Positions 17,911 to 26,215 of a DNA stretch of 64,000 nt are shown one piece after another. How positions within the stretch are numbered: the first letter of the stretch is position 1; each line of letters opens with the position of its first letter. Source of the DNA: DATEPR01 sp036491115 (GTDB lineage Bacteria > Actinomycetota > Actinomycetes > Mycobacteriales > Pseudonocardiaceae); NCBI GenBank assembly GCA_036491115.1, contig DASXCQ010000058.1, positions 1 to 64,000 on the forward strand. The letters are read 5' to 3'. The notes under the pieces were generated by a model, which saw nothing but the letters and a program-made list of their open reading frames with translations, was not told where the DNA came from and did not search any database. The translations under genes and the position numbers were made by a program.

Positions 17911-18789
17911 CCGCAACCCCGCCGCCGACGCCCGCAGCGCGGCCACGCACGCCGCCACCGCCGGGTGCGTCCCCGAACCCCGCCGATGCGCCACCCGCGT
18001 TCGCCGCCGCACGCCCAACGGCACCAGCCGGACCCCGGGCGGCAACCCCGTCGCACCCAAGTGCGGCACCAGCGCCACCCCCTGCCCCGCCGCGACCAGC
18101 GCCAACACCGCCGTGAAGTCGTCCGCATGATGCCGCACCATCGGGCTGAATCCCGCCCCGCGGCAGGCGATCGCGGCCACCGAGTGGCACAGCGTGCCCG
18201 GCGTGCCGACGATCCAGCCGGCGTCCCTGGCGTCCCCGATGGTCATGATCGCCGTCGCCGACGGCACCGCGAGGAACACCGTCTCGTCCAGCAGTGGCAA
18301 CGAGTCCAGCGTCGGGTCGGGCGCGATCGGCGCCGTGTCGTAGTCGTGCAACAGGCCCACGTCCAGCCTCCCGTCGCGCAGCGCGTCCGGCACGGCCACC
18401 GGGTCCAGTTCGGTGACCATCAGGTCCAGGCCGGGATGGTCGCCGGCCAGCGCGACCAAGGCAGGCGGCAGCAGGGTGCGGACGGCACTGGGGAACGCGC
18501 CGATGCGGACCGTGCCGGTCAGGCGGGTGCGGGCCGCGGCCAGATCCGCGGACGCGGCCTCCAGCGCCGCGAACACCGTCTCCGCGTGCCGGACCAGTGC
18601 CGTGCCGGCCACCGTGAGCCGGACGCTGCGGCCGGTGTGCGCCAACAGCGGCACACCCGCTTCTCGTTGCAGCACGGCGAGTTGCTGGGACACGGCGGAC
18701 GGCGTGTAGGCATGCGCCTTGGCGACGGCGGCGATCGTGCCCAGGTGTGCCAGGTCCCGCAGCAGCCATAACCGGCGGACGTCGAGCAT
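17869..18789 (-). CDS. LysR family transcriptional regulator
   Basis: 306 residues. The N-terminal winged helix-turn-helix (LLRDLAHLGTIAAVAKAH, SAVSQQLAVLQ) and the C-terminal two-lobe effector domain are complete. It is divergent from the DapA-like/cyclase operon with a LysR-type inverted repeat in the 70-base gap, so it very likely controls that operon. The final 11-13 residues are encoded opposite the duplicated SDR tail and probably differ from the ancestral C-terminus. Confidence 0.9.
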   Translation of the reverse strand: MLDVRRLWLLRDLAHLGTIAAVAKAHAYTPSAVSQQLAVLQREAGVPLLAHTGRSVRLTVAGTALVRHAETVFAALEAASADLAAARTRLTGTVRIGAFPSAVRTLLPPALVALAGDHPGLDLMVTELDPVAVPDALRDGRLDVGLLHDYDTAPIAPDPTLDSLPLLDETVFLAVPSATAIMTIGDARDAGWIVGTPGTLCHSVAAIACRGAGFSPMVRHHADDFTAVLALVAAGQGVALVPHLGATGLPPGVRLVPLGVRRRTRVAHRRGSGTHPAVAACVAALRASAAGLRLPQVAGAVAEGAG

Positions 18790-18818
18790 CAGCTCAGCTT
18801 ACGGTCGGCGCCAGTAAC

Positions 18819-18835
18819 ATGCACTTGTTCTGCAT
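18819..18835. promoter_or_regulatory. LysR-type operator
   Basis: ATGCA-N7-TGCAT is a perfect T-N11-A-type inverted repeat. It lies between the LysR gene and the divergent DapA-like gene. Confidence 0.6.
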
Positions 18836-18859
18836 GGTCGGTTCAACCACGCTGGTCGC

Positions 18860-19699
18860 ATGACGCTCACCGGCCTGTTCGTCCCTCTGATCACGCCGTT
18901 CGACGCCACCGGCGAGGTGGCGGCGGACGCCTTGGCAGCGCTGGCCCACGAGGTGCTGGCCGGTGGTGCGACCGGACTCCTGGCGTTGGGCACGACGGCG
19001 GAGGTGTTCTCGCTGACCGACGCCGAGAAGCGCCGGGTGGTCGATGTGCTGGGCGGTGTGTGTCGGGAGCTGGGGGCGCCGCTGATCGTGGGCGGCGGCG
19101 ACGATGTGCGCGACAGGCCCGAGGTGGTGGCCTCCTTGTGTCTGGTGCCGCCCTTTGTCCGGCCCGGTGAGGCCGGCGTGATCGCCCATTTCGCGCGGCT
19201 CGCGGGCCCGGTGATCGTCTACGACGTCCCCCGGCGCACCGGCCAGTACCTGACGGCCGACGCGCTGCGCCGGTTGGCCGCCCTACCGAACATCGTCGGC
19301 GTCAAGTACGCGCCCGGCGAGGTCAACGCCGACACCCTGGCACTGCTCGCCGACCCGCCGCCCGACTTCGCGATCCTGTGCGGTGACGACCCGTTCGCGT
19401 CGACACTGCTGGCCCTGGGCGCGCACGGGGCCGTGCTGGCGACCGCGCACGTGGCCACGGCGGCGTTCGCTCGGCTGGTGTCGGCGTGGCGTGACGGCGA
19501 CATCGCCATCGCCCGTCCGCTGGGCGGCCGGTTGAGCCGGCTGTCCACCGCCCTGTTCGCCGAGCCGAATCCCACGGTGATCAAGGCAGTCCTGCATGCG
19601 CAGGGCCGCATCCCGACGGCCGGGGTTCGGCCACCGCTGCTGGCCGCCGCGCCCGTGTCCCACCTGCTCGACGAGATCGCTGACACAATCATGGCGTGA
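18860..19699 (+). CDS. DapA-family (dihydrodipicolinate synthase-like) aldolase
   Basis: Class I aldolase/lyase TIM barrel of 279 residues. Schiff-base Lys149 (VGVKYA), Tyr121 (VYDVPRRTG) and the GTT motif (LGTTAEVFSLT, 44-51) are all in place. It overlaps the cyclase-family gene in a TGATG junction and lies under a divergent LysR. That setting suggests a catabolic aldolase acting on a keto acid rather than lysine biosynthesis; the substrate is unknown. Confidence 0.9.
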   Translation: MTLTGLFVPLITPFDATGEVAADALAALAHEVLAGGATGLLALGTTAEVFSLTDAEKRRVVDVLGGVCRELGAPLIVGGGDDVRDRPEVVASLCLVPPFVRPGEAGVIAHFARLAGPVIVYDVPRRTGQYLTADALRRLAALPNIVGVKYAPGEVNADTLALLADPPPDFAILCGDDPFASTLLALGAHGAVLATAHVATAAFARLVSAWRDGDIAIARPLGGRLSRLSTALFAEPNPTVIKAVLHAQGRIPTAGVRPPLLAAAPVSHLLDEIADTIMA

Positions 19700-20667
19700 T
19701 GACCGGACCGAACATCGACACCGTGCGGGCGCTGATCGCCCGGCACAGCAACTGGGGCCGCTGGGGTCCGGACGACGAGCGGGGCACGCTGAACCACGTG
19801 ACGCCCGAGGCGATCGCACACGCGGCCACGCTGGTCCGGCGCGGCCACCCGATGTCACTGGCGCTGCCGTTCGACGAGCACGGACCGCAGACCGGCGCGT
19901 ACAACCGGTTCAACCCGATCCACCTGATGACCCGCGATGGCGCGGACTCCGTCGCGGGCACGGCGGTCCGGGACTTCTACGGCGGCCGGGACCGGTACTT
20001 CCGAGGCACGGACGATCTGGTGATCCTGCCGCTGCAGAGCGGAACCCAGTGGGACTCCCTGGCGCACGTCGTGTTCGAGAACAAGATCTACAACGGGTAC
20101 GGCGCGGACGAGGTGTCCAGCAAGGGAGCGCTGCGCAACGGCGTGACCAACGCGGCCGGCGGAATGGTCGGGCGGGGCGTGCTGCTGGACCTGCCGAGGA
20201 CGCTCGGCGTGCCATGGCTGGAACCGGGCACGGCCATCGGTCGCACCGAACTCGACCAGGCTGCGCAGCAGGCCGGCGTGACGGTCGGGCGGGGCGATTT
20301 CGTGCTGGTGCGTACCGGTGCGATGGCGCAGGTGCGCTCGCGCGGTTCCTGGGGCGACTACGTCGGCGGTCCCGCGCCAGGGCTCGGTCTGGCCAGTGTG
20401 GACTGGATCGCCGAGCACGAGATCGCCGCCGTCGCGACCGACACGTGGGGCATGGAGGTGCAGCCTTGTGAGACGCCGGATGTGTTGCTGCCGCTGCACA
20501 TCGTGCTGATCGCGCATCTCGGTCTGTGGGTGGGCGAGATCTGGGACCTGGAGGCGCTGGCGGCCGACTGCGCGGACGACGGGGTGCACGAGTTCCTGTT
20601 CTGCGGCCCACCCCTGCCGTTCACCCACGCGGTGGGCTCACCACTCAACCCGATGGCCATCAAATAA
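19699..20667 (+). CDS. Cyclase family protein (kynurenine formamidase/isatin hydrolase-like)
   Basis: Metal-dependent hydrolase of the cyclase fold, 322 residues. The metal-site region reads SGTQWDSLAH, a variant of the HGTHxDxPxH motif in which the first His is absent. It also has VGRGDFVLVRTG and ATDTWGMEVQP. The ATG overlaps the aldolase stop, so the two are translationally coupled. It likely hydrolyses a lactone, amide or ring upstream of the aldolase step; which one cannot be read. Confidence 0.85.
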   Translation: MTGPNIDTVRALIARHSNWGRWGPDDERGTLNHVTPEAIAHAATLVRRGHPMSLALPFDEHGPQTGAYNRFNPIHLMTRDGADSVAGTAVRDFYGGRDRYFRGTDDLVILPLQSGTQWDSLAHVVFENKIYNGYGADEVSSKGALRNGVTNAAGGMVGRGVLLDLPRTLGVPWLEPGTAIGRTELDQAAQQAGVTVGRGDFVLVRTGAMAQVRSRGSWGDYVGGPAPGLGLASVDWIAEHEIAAVATDTWGMEVQPCETPDVLLPLHIVLIAHLGLWVGEIWDLEALAADCADDGVHEFLFCGPPLPFTHAVGSPLNPMAIK

Positions 20668-20676
20668 CAATGGGGA

Positions 20677-20714
20677 CGGGCCGCCCGGGCGAGTGTTCCG
20701 GCCCGGGCGGCCCG
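20677..20714. terminator. Bidirectional terminator
   Basis: Perfect 14-base GC arms (20677-20690 and 20701-20714) with a 10-base loop lie between the convergent cyclase gene and the Gly/Ser-rich protein gene. The core closely resembles the terminator behind the paralogue at 48.2 kb. Confidence 0.8.
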
Positions 20715-20731
20715 CGTTTCGGGGAGATGAA

Positions 20732-20802
20732 TCAGGAAACAGGAATCGAAATCGGACCGAACGCCTTCAGGTTCTCCAGATCCTGCACAGCGAACCCGTC
20801 GG
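20732..20802 (-). pseudogene. Out-of-frame C-terminal remnant of the Gly/Ser-rich protein
   Basis: In a different frame from the upstream coding sequence this reads LTDGFAVQDLENLKAFGPI and a stop. It corresponds to the end of the longer paralogue (TPALQDLESHTSPGFGPVSV). It shows that the gene once continued through a SwmB-like domain, now deleted with loss of frame. Confidence 0.7.
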
Positions 20803-21489
20803 TCAACCGGCGATGCCGGGAGCGCCGGTGGGGTTCTGTGCCACCGGACCGGGTCCGGTCGTCGGGTCGGTCCAGAAGCCGTGGTTGGTGCAGGTCTGGG
20901 CCGGTGAGGTTCTGGTCGCGGTGTAGCTGATCTCGGACGTGAGCCCGCTCAGGTTCTCGATGTCGGCGATCGCGGTGAAGCCGGTGTGAGCGGAGTTGAA
21001 CGACAACGGCGTCGTGAACTCGTTCTTGGTCACCGGGAACGGGTTGCCGAACGGCGCACCTGTCACCGCGTCGAACTCCCGCTGAGTGACGGTGAGTGTC
21101 CACACGTCAGCGGAGTTGGTGTCCGGAATCGTGATGGTCGTGATGTTCGCGACACCCAGGCCCGCCACGGAGAACGTCATCACGTCGCCGCAGGAGCCGG
21201 TGACGTTGAGGGTGCCGCCGCCGGTACCGGTGGTACCGCCGCCACCACCACTACCGCCGCCACCACTACCGCTACCACCACCGCCACTGCCACTACCGCC
21301 ACCACCGCTGCTACCACCACCGCCACCGCCACTGCCACTACCGCCACCACCGCTACCGCCGCCACCGCTGCTGAGCGCACCGATGCCGCCCGCCGGACTT
21401 GCCGAAGCGAGTCCCGCGGAGATGATGGACAAGGCAGAGCCGATGAGCGCTATCACGAGTAGTAGACCAAGTCTCTGTCTCAATCGCAT
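20803..21489 (-). CDS. Secreted Gly/Ser-rich protein, C-terminally truncated paralogue
   Basis: 228 residues. A signal peptide (Arg-rich start, hydrophobic 8-27, ASA near 29-31) is followed by a nearly pure Gly/Ser tract at about 41-88. A beta-type domain follows with one Cys near GSCGD and another in TCTNHGFW, ending at NPTGAPGIAG. The start has an AAAGGCGGG site that is conserved in the paralogue. The paralogue at 48.3 kb continues with a SwmB-like domain; here it is deleted and only an out-of-frame tail remains. Function unknown, probably cell-surface. Confidence 0.75.
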   Translation of the reverse strand: MRLRQRLGLLLVIALIGSALSIISAGLASASPAGGIGALSSGGGGSGGGGSGSGGGGGGSSGGGGSGSGGGGSGSGGGGSGGGGGTTGTGGGTLNVTGSCGDVMTFSVAGLGVANITTITIPDTNSADVWTLTVTQREFDAVTGAPFGNPFPVTKNEFTTPLSFNSAHTGFTAIADIENLSGLTSEISYTATRTSPAQTCTNHGFWTDPTTGPGPVAQNPTGAPGIAG

Positions 21490-21673
21490 GAGCACCCGCC
21501 TTTGTGCATGAGTTACCGCCGCTGCGATTCAGTGACCCCGATGGACGTCAGGCACCCCTGTCGACGTCCCCGGGAACGTCCCTGACCTCACGGCGGTGCG
21601 TTCTCGAGTGCCGGATTGCCAGATCCGACAAGGCGATTTTTCCCTTGGCCGGCCGGGCAGGTAAGCCTGAGCT

Positions 21674-21691
21674 GGAGGGTTCTCAGACCCC
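21674..21691 (-). promoter_or_regulatory. Conserved leader element, copy 1
   Basis: In the 344-base non-coding stretch upstream of the Gly/Ser gene, GGAGGGTT-NN-CAGACCCC (plus orientation) is preceded by AAGCC-N-GA and a short CAGG/CCTG hairpin. The paralogue leader has the same block. A GGATTGCCAG block further towards the gene is also shared. It could be a structured 5' UTR or a regulator site. The rest of 21490-21833 shows nothing else I recognise apart from an AT-rich palindrome TCTTATAAGA. Confidence 0.5.
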
Positions 21692-21833
21692 TCGCCTGGA
21701 GGGTCGGCACACTGCTCCACCGGGACAGCGACAGATGATACTTCGCACGGTCACCACGCGACACCACGCAGCGACGGCGAAATCTTATAAGAAATTTCGG
21801 TCGAAAGAGTAACGCCGACAATGGCGGATCCGA

Positions 21834-23207
21834 TTAGCTGTCGAATCCGATGCCGAATCGGTCCAGGGTGCGCAGCCACAGGTTGCGGCGGCCGCCGTTG
21901 CGGTCGGCCGCCGCCAGGGACGCCCTGGTCAGCTGCACGCCGACGTAGCGCAGCGGTTCGGGTGGGAACGGCACCGGGCGGCGGCGGACCAGCTCCAGTT
22001 CGGTCAGCGCCGTCGGCGACCCGCCGAGCAGGTCCAGCAGCACCTGGGCGCCGAACCGGGACGCGCCGACACCCAGGCCGGTGTAGCCCGCGACGTAGGC
22101 GACCCGGCCGCGGTGGGCGGTGCCGAAGAACGGGCAGAACCGGGTGCACGTGTCGATCGCGCCGCCCCAGGTGTGGGTGAAGCGCAGGCCCTCCAGCTGC
22201 GGAAACGTGGCGAAGAAGTGGTCTGCCAGCCTGGTGAAGGTCGCCGGGCGCTGGTCCAGGCCGGCGCCCACGCGGTTGCCGTAGTGGTAGACGGCGTCGT
22301 AGCCGCCCCACAGGATGCGGTTGCCCGCGGTGAGCCGGTAGTAGTGGAACTGGTTGCCGGAGTCACCGATCCCCTGCCGGTGCCGCCAGCCGACGTCCGC
22401 CAGTTGAGCGTCGGACAGCGGCTCGGTGACCAGCACGTAGTCGTACACCGGCACCACATACGGCCGTGCCCGCCGCACCAGCGCCGGAAACACGTTGGTG
22501 GCCAGGGCGACCCTGTCCGAGAAGACCGAGAAGTCGGGGCCGCGCACCACCATGCCGGTGCCGTCCGAGGCGAGCCCGCTCACCCGGGTCGACTCCGCGA
22601 TGCGCACGCCCGCGGCCACGCAGGCGTCCCGCAGGCCCCAGGCAAGCCGGGCCGGGTTGACGATCGCCGTGCCGTCCCGGTCCCACAGGCCGGCCAGGTA
22701 GGTGGGCGAGTCGACCTCGGCACGCACCTCGGCGGCCGACAGCAGCGGCAGCCCGCACAGGTCGGCGTACTCCCCCAGCTCGGCTACCTGCCAGTCCTGC
22801 GTCGCCACGGACAGCGTGCCGGTGCGCCGCCAGTCGCAGTCGATGTCGTGCGCGCGGACCGTGTCCTCGATCCCGGCCAGGTTCTCGTCGCCCAGCCGGA
22901 CGAGTTCCTTGTTCTCGTCCGGGAAGTGCGCCATGCCGTTGAGGACGCCGTGGGTCAGCGACGCGTCGCAGAAGCCGCCGTTGCGGCCGGTCGCTGCCCA
23001 GCCGATCCGCGCGGCCTCCACCAGCAGCACGTCCCGGCCGGGGTCGCGCTGCTTGGCCAGCAGGGCCGTCCACAGCCCACTGAAGCCACCGCCGACCACC
23101 GTCAGGTCGGTGCGGACCCGGCCGGTCAGCGGCGGCAGCGGCTCCGGCCGGTCCGGGTCGTCCAGCCAGAACGGCACCGGCCGCGCGTCGGCCAGGCTCG
23201 AGGTCAC
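21834..23207 (-). CDS. FAD-dependent amine oxidoreductase (gamma-glutamylputrescine oxidase-like)
   Basis: DAO-family flavoprotein of 457 residues. It has a GGGFSG dinucleotide motif at 39-44, then ATGRNGGF, and a C-terminal FAD segment with GYTGLGVGASRFG. The GTG start overlaps the stop of the upstream permease gene (GTGA), so it is the last gene of the polyamine uptake operon. Likely role: oxidation of an imported polyamine or its gamma-glutamyl derivative to an aldehyde for the operon dehydrogenase. A second, different member is encoded at 31.2 kb. Confidence 0.85.
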   Translation of the reverse strand: MTSSLADARPVPFWLDDPDRPEPLPPLTGRVRTDLTVVGGGFSGLWTALLAKQRDPGRDVLLVEAARIGWAATGRNGGFCDASLTHGVLNGMAHFPDENKELVRLGDENLAGIEDTVRAHDIDCDWRRTGTLSVATQDWQVAELGEYADLCGLPLLSAAEVRAEVDSPTYLAGLWDRDGTAIVNPARLAWGLRDACVAAGVRIAESTRVSGLASDGTGMVVRGPDFSVFSDRVALATNVFPALVRRARPYVVPVYDYVLVTEPLSDAQLADVGWRHRQGIGDSGNQFHYYRLTAGNRILWGGYDAVYHYGNRVGAGLDQRPATFTRLADHFFATFPQLEGLRFTHTWGGAIDTCTRFCPFFGTAHRGRVAYVAGYTGLGVGASRFGAQVLLDLLGGSPTALTELELVRRRPVPFPPEPLRYVGVQLTRASLAAADRNGGRRNLWLRTLDRFGIGFDS

Positions 23208-24034
23208 CGACGGGCCCGCAACTGGCTCACGCCCAGCGACAACGCGATCACCGCCATCGTGATCAGCAGCATCAGCGAGCCGATCACATCGATCTGCGGC
23301 GGCACGGCCCGCTGCACCGAGCCGAACACGAACATCGGGAACGTCTCCGAGCTGCCCGCGGTGAGCACCGTGATGATGTAGTCGTCGATGGACAGCGCGA
23401 ACGCCAGCAGCGCCGCCGCGGCGATGCCTGGTGCCACGAGCGGCAGCGTGACCTTGAGGAATGTCTGCCGGGGCGTGGCGTAGAGGTCGGCGGCGGCCTT
23501 CTCCAGCGTCGGGTCCATGCCGGCCAGCCGCGACTTCACCGTCACCACGACATAGCTCAGGCTGAACATGACGTGCGCGATGGTGATCGTGCCGAAGCCG
23601 AGCGAACCGGGGCCGATCACGTTGAAGAACAACGTGAGCAGCGTCGCGCCCATGACGACCTCGGGCGCGGCCATGGGCAGGAACAGCAGCGCGTTGATGG
23701 CCGACCGGGCGTGGAACCGGTGGCGGACCACGGCGAAGGCCACCATCGTGCCGAGCACGGTGGAGATGATCGTGGCGACGACGCCGATCTCCAGCGACAG
23801 CCGCAGGCTGGCGCACAGCCCGCCGGTGGCGCACGGATGCGCCCACGCGTTCAGGGAGAACTGGTGCCAGATGTAGTTGTACTTGCCCACCGGCTGGTTG
23901 AACGAGAACACCAGCATGACGATGTTGGGTGCCAGCAGGAACAGGAAGATCAGCAGCGCCACGAACGCGAGCACGTGGTCCCTGGCCCAGGCGATCGGGC
24001 GGGGCCTGCGGCGGGTGAGAGTCGCTGTGGCCAT
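23204..24034 (-). CDS. potC: Spermidine/putrescine-type ABC permease, PotC-like
   Basis: 276 residues and six predicted membrane helices, with the EAA-type loop around LEKAAADLYATP. Both ends overlap neighbours by four bases (ATGA with the PotB-like gene, GTGA with the oxidase), which indicates tight translational coupling. It pairs with PotB to form the channel of the polyamine importer. Confidence 0.9.
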   Translation of the reverse strand: MATATLTRRRPRPIAWARDHVLAFVALLIFLFLLAPNIVMLVFSFNQPVGKYNYIWHQFSLNAWAHPCATGGLCASLRLSLEIGVVATIISTVLGTMVAFAVVRHRFHARSAINALLFLPMAAPEVVMGATLLTLFFNVIGPGSLGFGTITIAHVMFSLSYVVVTVKSRLAGMDPTLEKAAADLYATPRQTFLKVTLPLVAPGIAAAALLAFALSIDDYIITVLTAGSSETFPMFVFGSVQRAVPPQIDVIGSLMLLITMAVIALSLGVSQLRARR

Positions 24035-24984
24035 CAGAGCAGGTCCTCCGTCCCGGCCCGCCGGATGTAGGTCATCACGATGGCCAGCACGACGACCATC
24101 ATCACCACCGAGATCGCCGACCCCAGCGGATAGCCCAGGGGGTTGCGCAGGAACAGGTCCTCGATCTTCTGGCCGATCACCGTGGTGTTCGGGTTGCCCA
24201 GCAGCTGCGCGTTGATGTAGTCGCCGACGGCCGGGATGAACGTGAGCAGCGTGCCGCCGACCACGCCCGGCATGGACAGCGGCAGCGTCACCCGCCGGAA
24301 GGTGCCGAACGGCGTGCAGTAGAGGTCCCGGGCTGCCTCCAGCAGCCCGGGATTGATCTTCTCCAGCGACACGTACAGCGGCAGCACGGTGAACGGCAGG
24401 AAGTTGTAGATCATGCCGCACACCACGGCCGCCGGACTGGCCAGCACGTGGTCGCCCTGGGTGAGCCCGACCGCGGACAGCACGTTGGTGATGTGCAGGA
24501 CGTTCAGCACGTGCACCACGAAACCGTTGTCGGACAGGATCGTCTTCCATGCGATGGTGCGGATCAGGAAGCTGGTGAACGACGGTACGACCACCAGCGC
24601 GATCAGCAGGTTCTTCCAGCGGCCGCTGCGCAGCGCGATGAAGTACGTCAGCGGGTAGGCCAGGATGAGGCAGCCCACCGTGCACAGCAGCGAGTACAGC
24701 AGCGAGCGCAGCAGCTCGGCGTGGTACTGCGTCAGCGCGTCCGAGTAGTTGGCCCACCGCCATGCCAGCACGAACCCGGTGTCCAGGCTGCCGGTCTGCA
24801 CCGACCCGGACACCGAGCTGAGGATCGGCACCAGGAAGAACAGCACCAGCCACGCGATGCCGGGCAGCAACAGCAGGTACGGCAGCAACCGCCGACGCGG
24901 CCGGCCGACCGGGCGTCGGTCGTGGTCCTCGGTGGACGGAACGGGCGCCTCGGCGATGCCGGCGGGTGCCGGCGCTGCGCTCAC
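24034..24984 (-). CDS. potB: Spermidine/putrescine-type ABC permease, PotB-like
   Basis: About 316 residues with six membrane helices after a charged N-terminal tail of about 35 residues. The EAA loop is LLEAARDLYCTPF. The GTG at 24984 is preferred because a GAGGAGG site precedes it; a longer reading would add an implausible Arg-rich start. It is partner of PotC. The 73-base gap to the ATPase gene shows no gene. Confidence 0.9.
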   Translation of the reverse strand: MSAAPAPAGIAEAPVPSTEDHDRRPVGRPRRRLLPYLLLLPGIAWLVLFFLVPILSSVSGSVQTGSLDTGFVLAWRWANYSDALTQYHAELLRSLLYSLLCTVGCLILAYPLTYFIALRSGRWKNLLIALVVVPSFTSFLIRTIAWKTILSDNGFVVHVLNVLHITNVLSAVGLTQGDHVLASPAAVVCGMIYNFLPFTVLPLYVSLEKINPGLLEAARDLYCTPFGTFRRVTLPLSMPGVVGGTLLTFIPAVGDYINAQLLGNPNTTVIGQKIEDLFLRNPLGYPLGSAISVVMMVVVLAIVMTYIRRAGTEDLL

Positions 24985-25057
24985 GCGACCTCCTCGCTGG
25001 CGCCCGGCGGACGCATTCGCGGACGCACTGTGTCGAATGGTTCGCTCGCACACTCGC

Positions 25058-26215
25058 TCACGTCGCGGCCTCCTCGTCGACGTCCGCGCCCGCCTCGATG
25101 TCCTGTGCGCCATCCAGCCCGAACGTCTGTTCCGGGTGCCAGTGCAGCGTCACCTCGGTGCCCGGCCGGAGGATCTCCGCGCCGGTGTTCTGCTCGAACA
25201 CGGCCAGTTCCTCGCCCCAGCCCATCCGCACCAGGTACTGGGTGGACACGCCGATGAACGAGGCGTCGGTGATGACGCCGCCGGGCAGCACGTTGTGGTC
25301 GTGCGGCACGTCGTCCACCGACTTGGCGATGCGTACCTTCTCCGGCCGCACCCCGACGATCACCGTGCCGCTGGTCACCCGGCAGGACTGCGTGGGGATG
25401 GTCAGCCGCCCGCCCCGCGCCTCGACCGCGACGACGTCGCCGTCGACGCCGGTCACGGTCCCGACGACCAGGTTGGAGCGGCCCAGGAAGTTGGCCACGA
25501 ACGTACTCGCCGGGTGCTCGTAGAGATCGGCGGGCGAGCCGAGCTGTTCGATGCGGCCCGCGTTCATCACGCCGATGGTGTCGGCCATCGTCATGGCCTC
25601 CTCCTGGTCGTGCGTGACGTGCACGAAGGTGAGACCCACCTCGGTCTGGATCCGCTTCAGCTCGATCTGCATCTGCCGGCGCAGCTTCAGGTCCAGCGCG
25701 CCCAACGGCTCGTCCAGCAGCAGCACCCTGGGCTGGTTGATCAGCGCCCTGGCCAGCGCCACCCGCTGCTGCTGGCCGCCGGAGAGCTGGGTGGGCTTGC
25801 GCCGGGCCAGGTGGCCCAGTTCGACCAGGTCCAGCATGGCGCCCACCGGCTCCCGGACGTCCTTGACCCCGCGCCTGCGCAGTCCGAACGCGACGTTCTC
25901 GGTGACGTCCAGGTGCGGGAACAGCGCATAGTTCTGGAACACCGTGTTGACCGGTCGCTGGAACGGCTTGTGGTCGGTGATGTCCGCGTCGCCCAGGAAG
26001 ATCTGGCCGCCCGACGGGTCCTCCAGCCCGGACACCATCCGCAGCGTCGTCGTCTTGCCGCAGCCGGACGCACCGAGCAGGGCGAAGAACGAGCCCTCCG
26101 CGACGGTCAGGGCGATGTCGTCGACGGCCGTGAAGCCGCCGAACCGCTTGGTCAGGTTCACCAGCCGCAGGTCACCGCCCGCCTGGCCCGCTTGCCGCTC
26201 CGCCATGCCGGTCAC
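25058..26215 (-). CDS. potA: Spermidine/putrescine-type ABC transporter ATPase
   Basis: 385 residues. Walker A GASGCGKTT (48-56), Q-loop FQNYALFP, signature LSGGQ (144-148) and Walker B VLLLDEP (164-170) are followed by HVTHDQEEAM and a C-terminal TOBE domain. The GTG at 26215 overlaps the PotD-like stop. It energises import by the PotB/PotC channel. Confidence 0.93.
   Translation of the reverse strand: MTGMAERQAGQAGGDLRLVNLTKRFGGFTAVDDIALTVAEGSFFALLGASGCGKTTTLRMVSGLEDPSGGQIFLGDADITDHKPFQRPVNTVFQNYALFPHLDVTENVAFGLRRRGVKDVREPVGAMLDLVELGHLARRKPTQLSGGQQQRVALARALINQPRVLLLDEPLGALDLKLRRQMQIELKRIQTEVGLTFVHVTHDQEEAMTMADTIGVMNAGRIEQLGSPADLYEHPASTFVANFLGRSNLVVGTVTGVDGDVVAVEARGGRLTIPTQSCRVTSGTVIVGVRPEKVRIAKSVDDVPHDHNVLPGGVITDASFIGVSTQYLVRMGWGEELAVFEQNTGAEILRPGTEVTLHWHPEQTFGLDGAQDIEAGADVDEEAAT

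Noticed and set aside
21180..21380. Low-complexity frames in the Gly/Ser repeat region on the opposite strand
   Set aside because: They are the antisense reading of GGN/AGC codons; the minus-strand frame has a signal peptide and conserved flanks.
21604..21700. TPP-riboswitch-like piece CTGAGAA...ACCCT upstream of the Gly/Ser gene
   Set aside because: The paralogue leader lacks CTGAGA in the conserved block and neither has the second TPP helix, so the resemblance is local chance.
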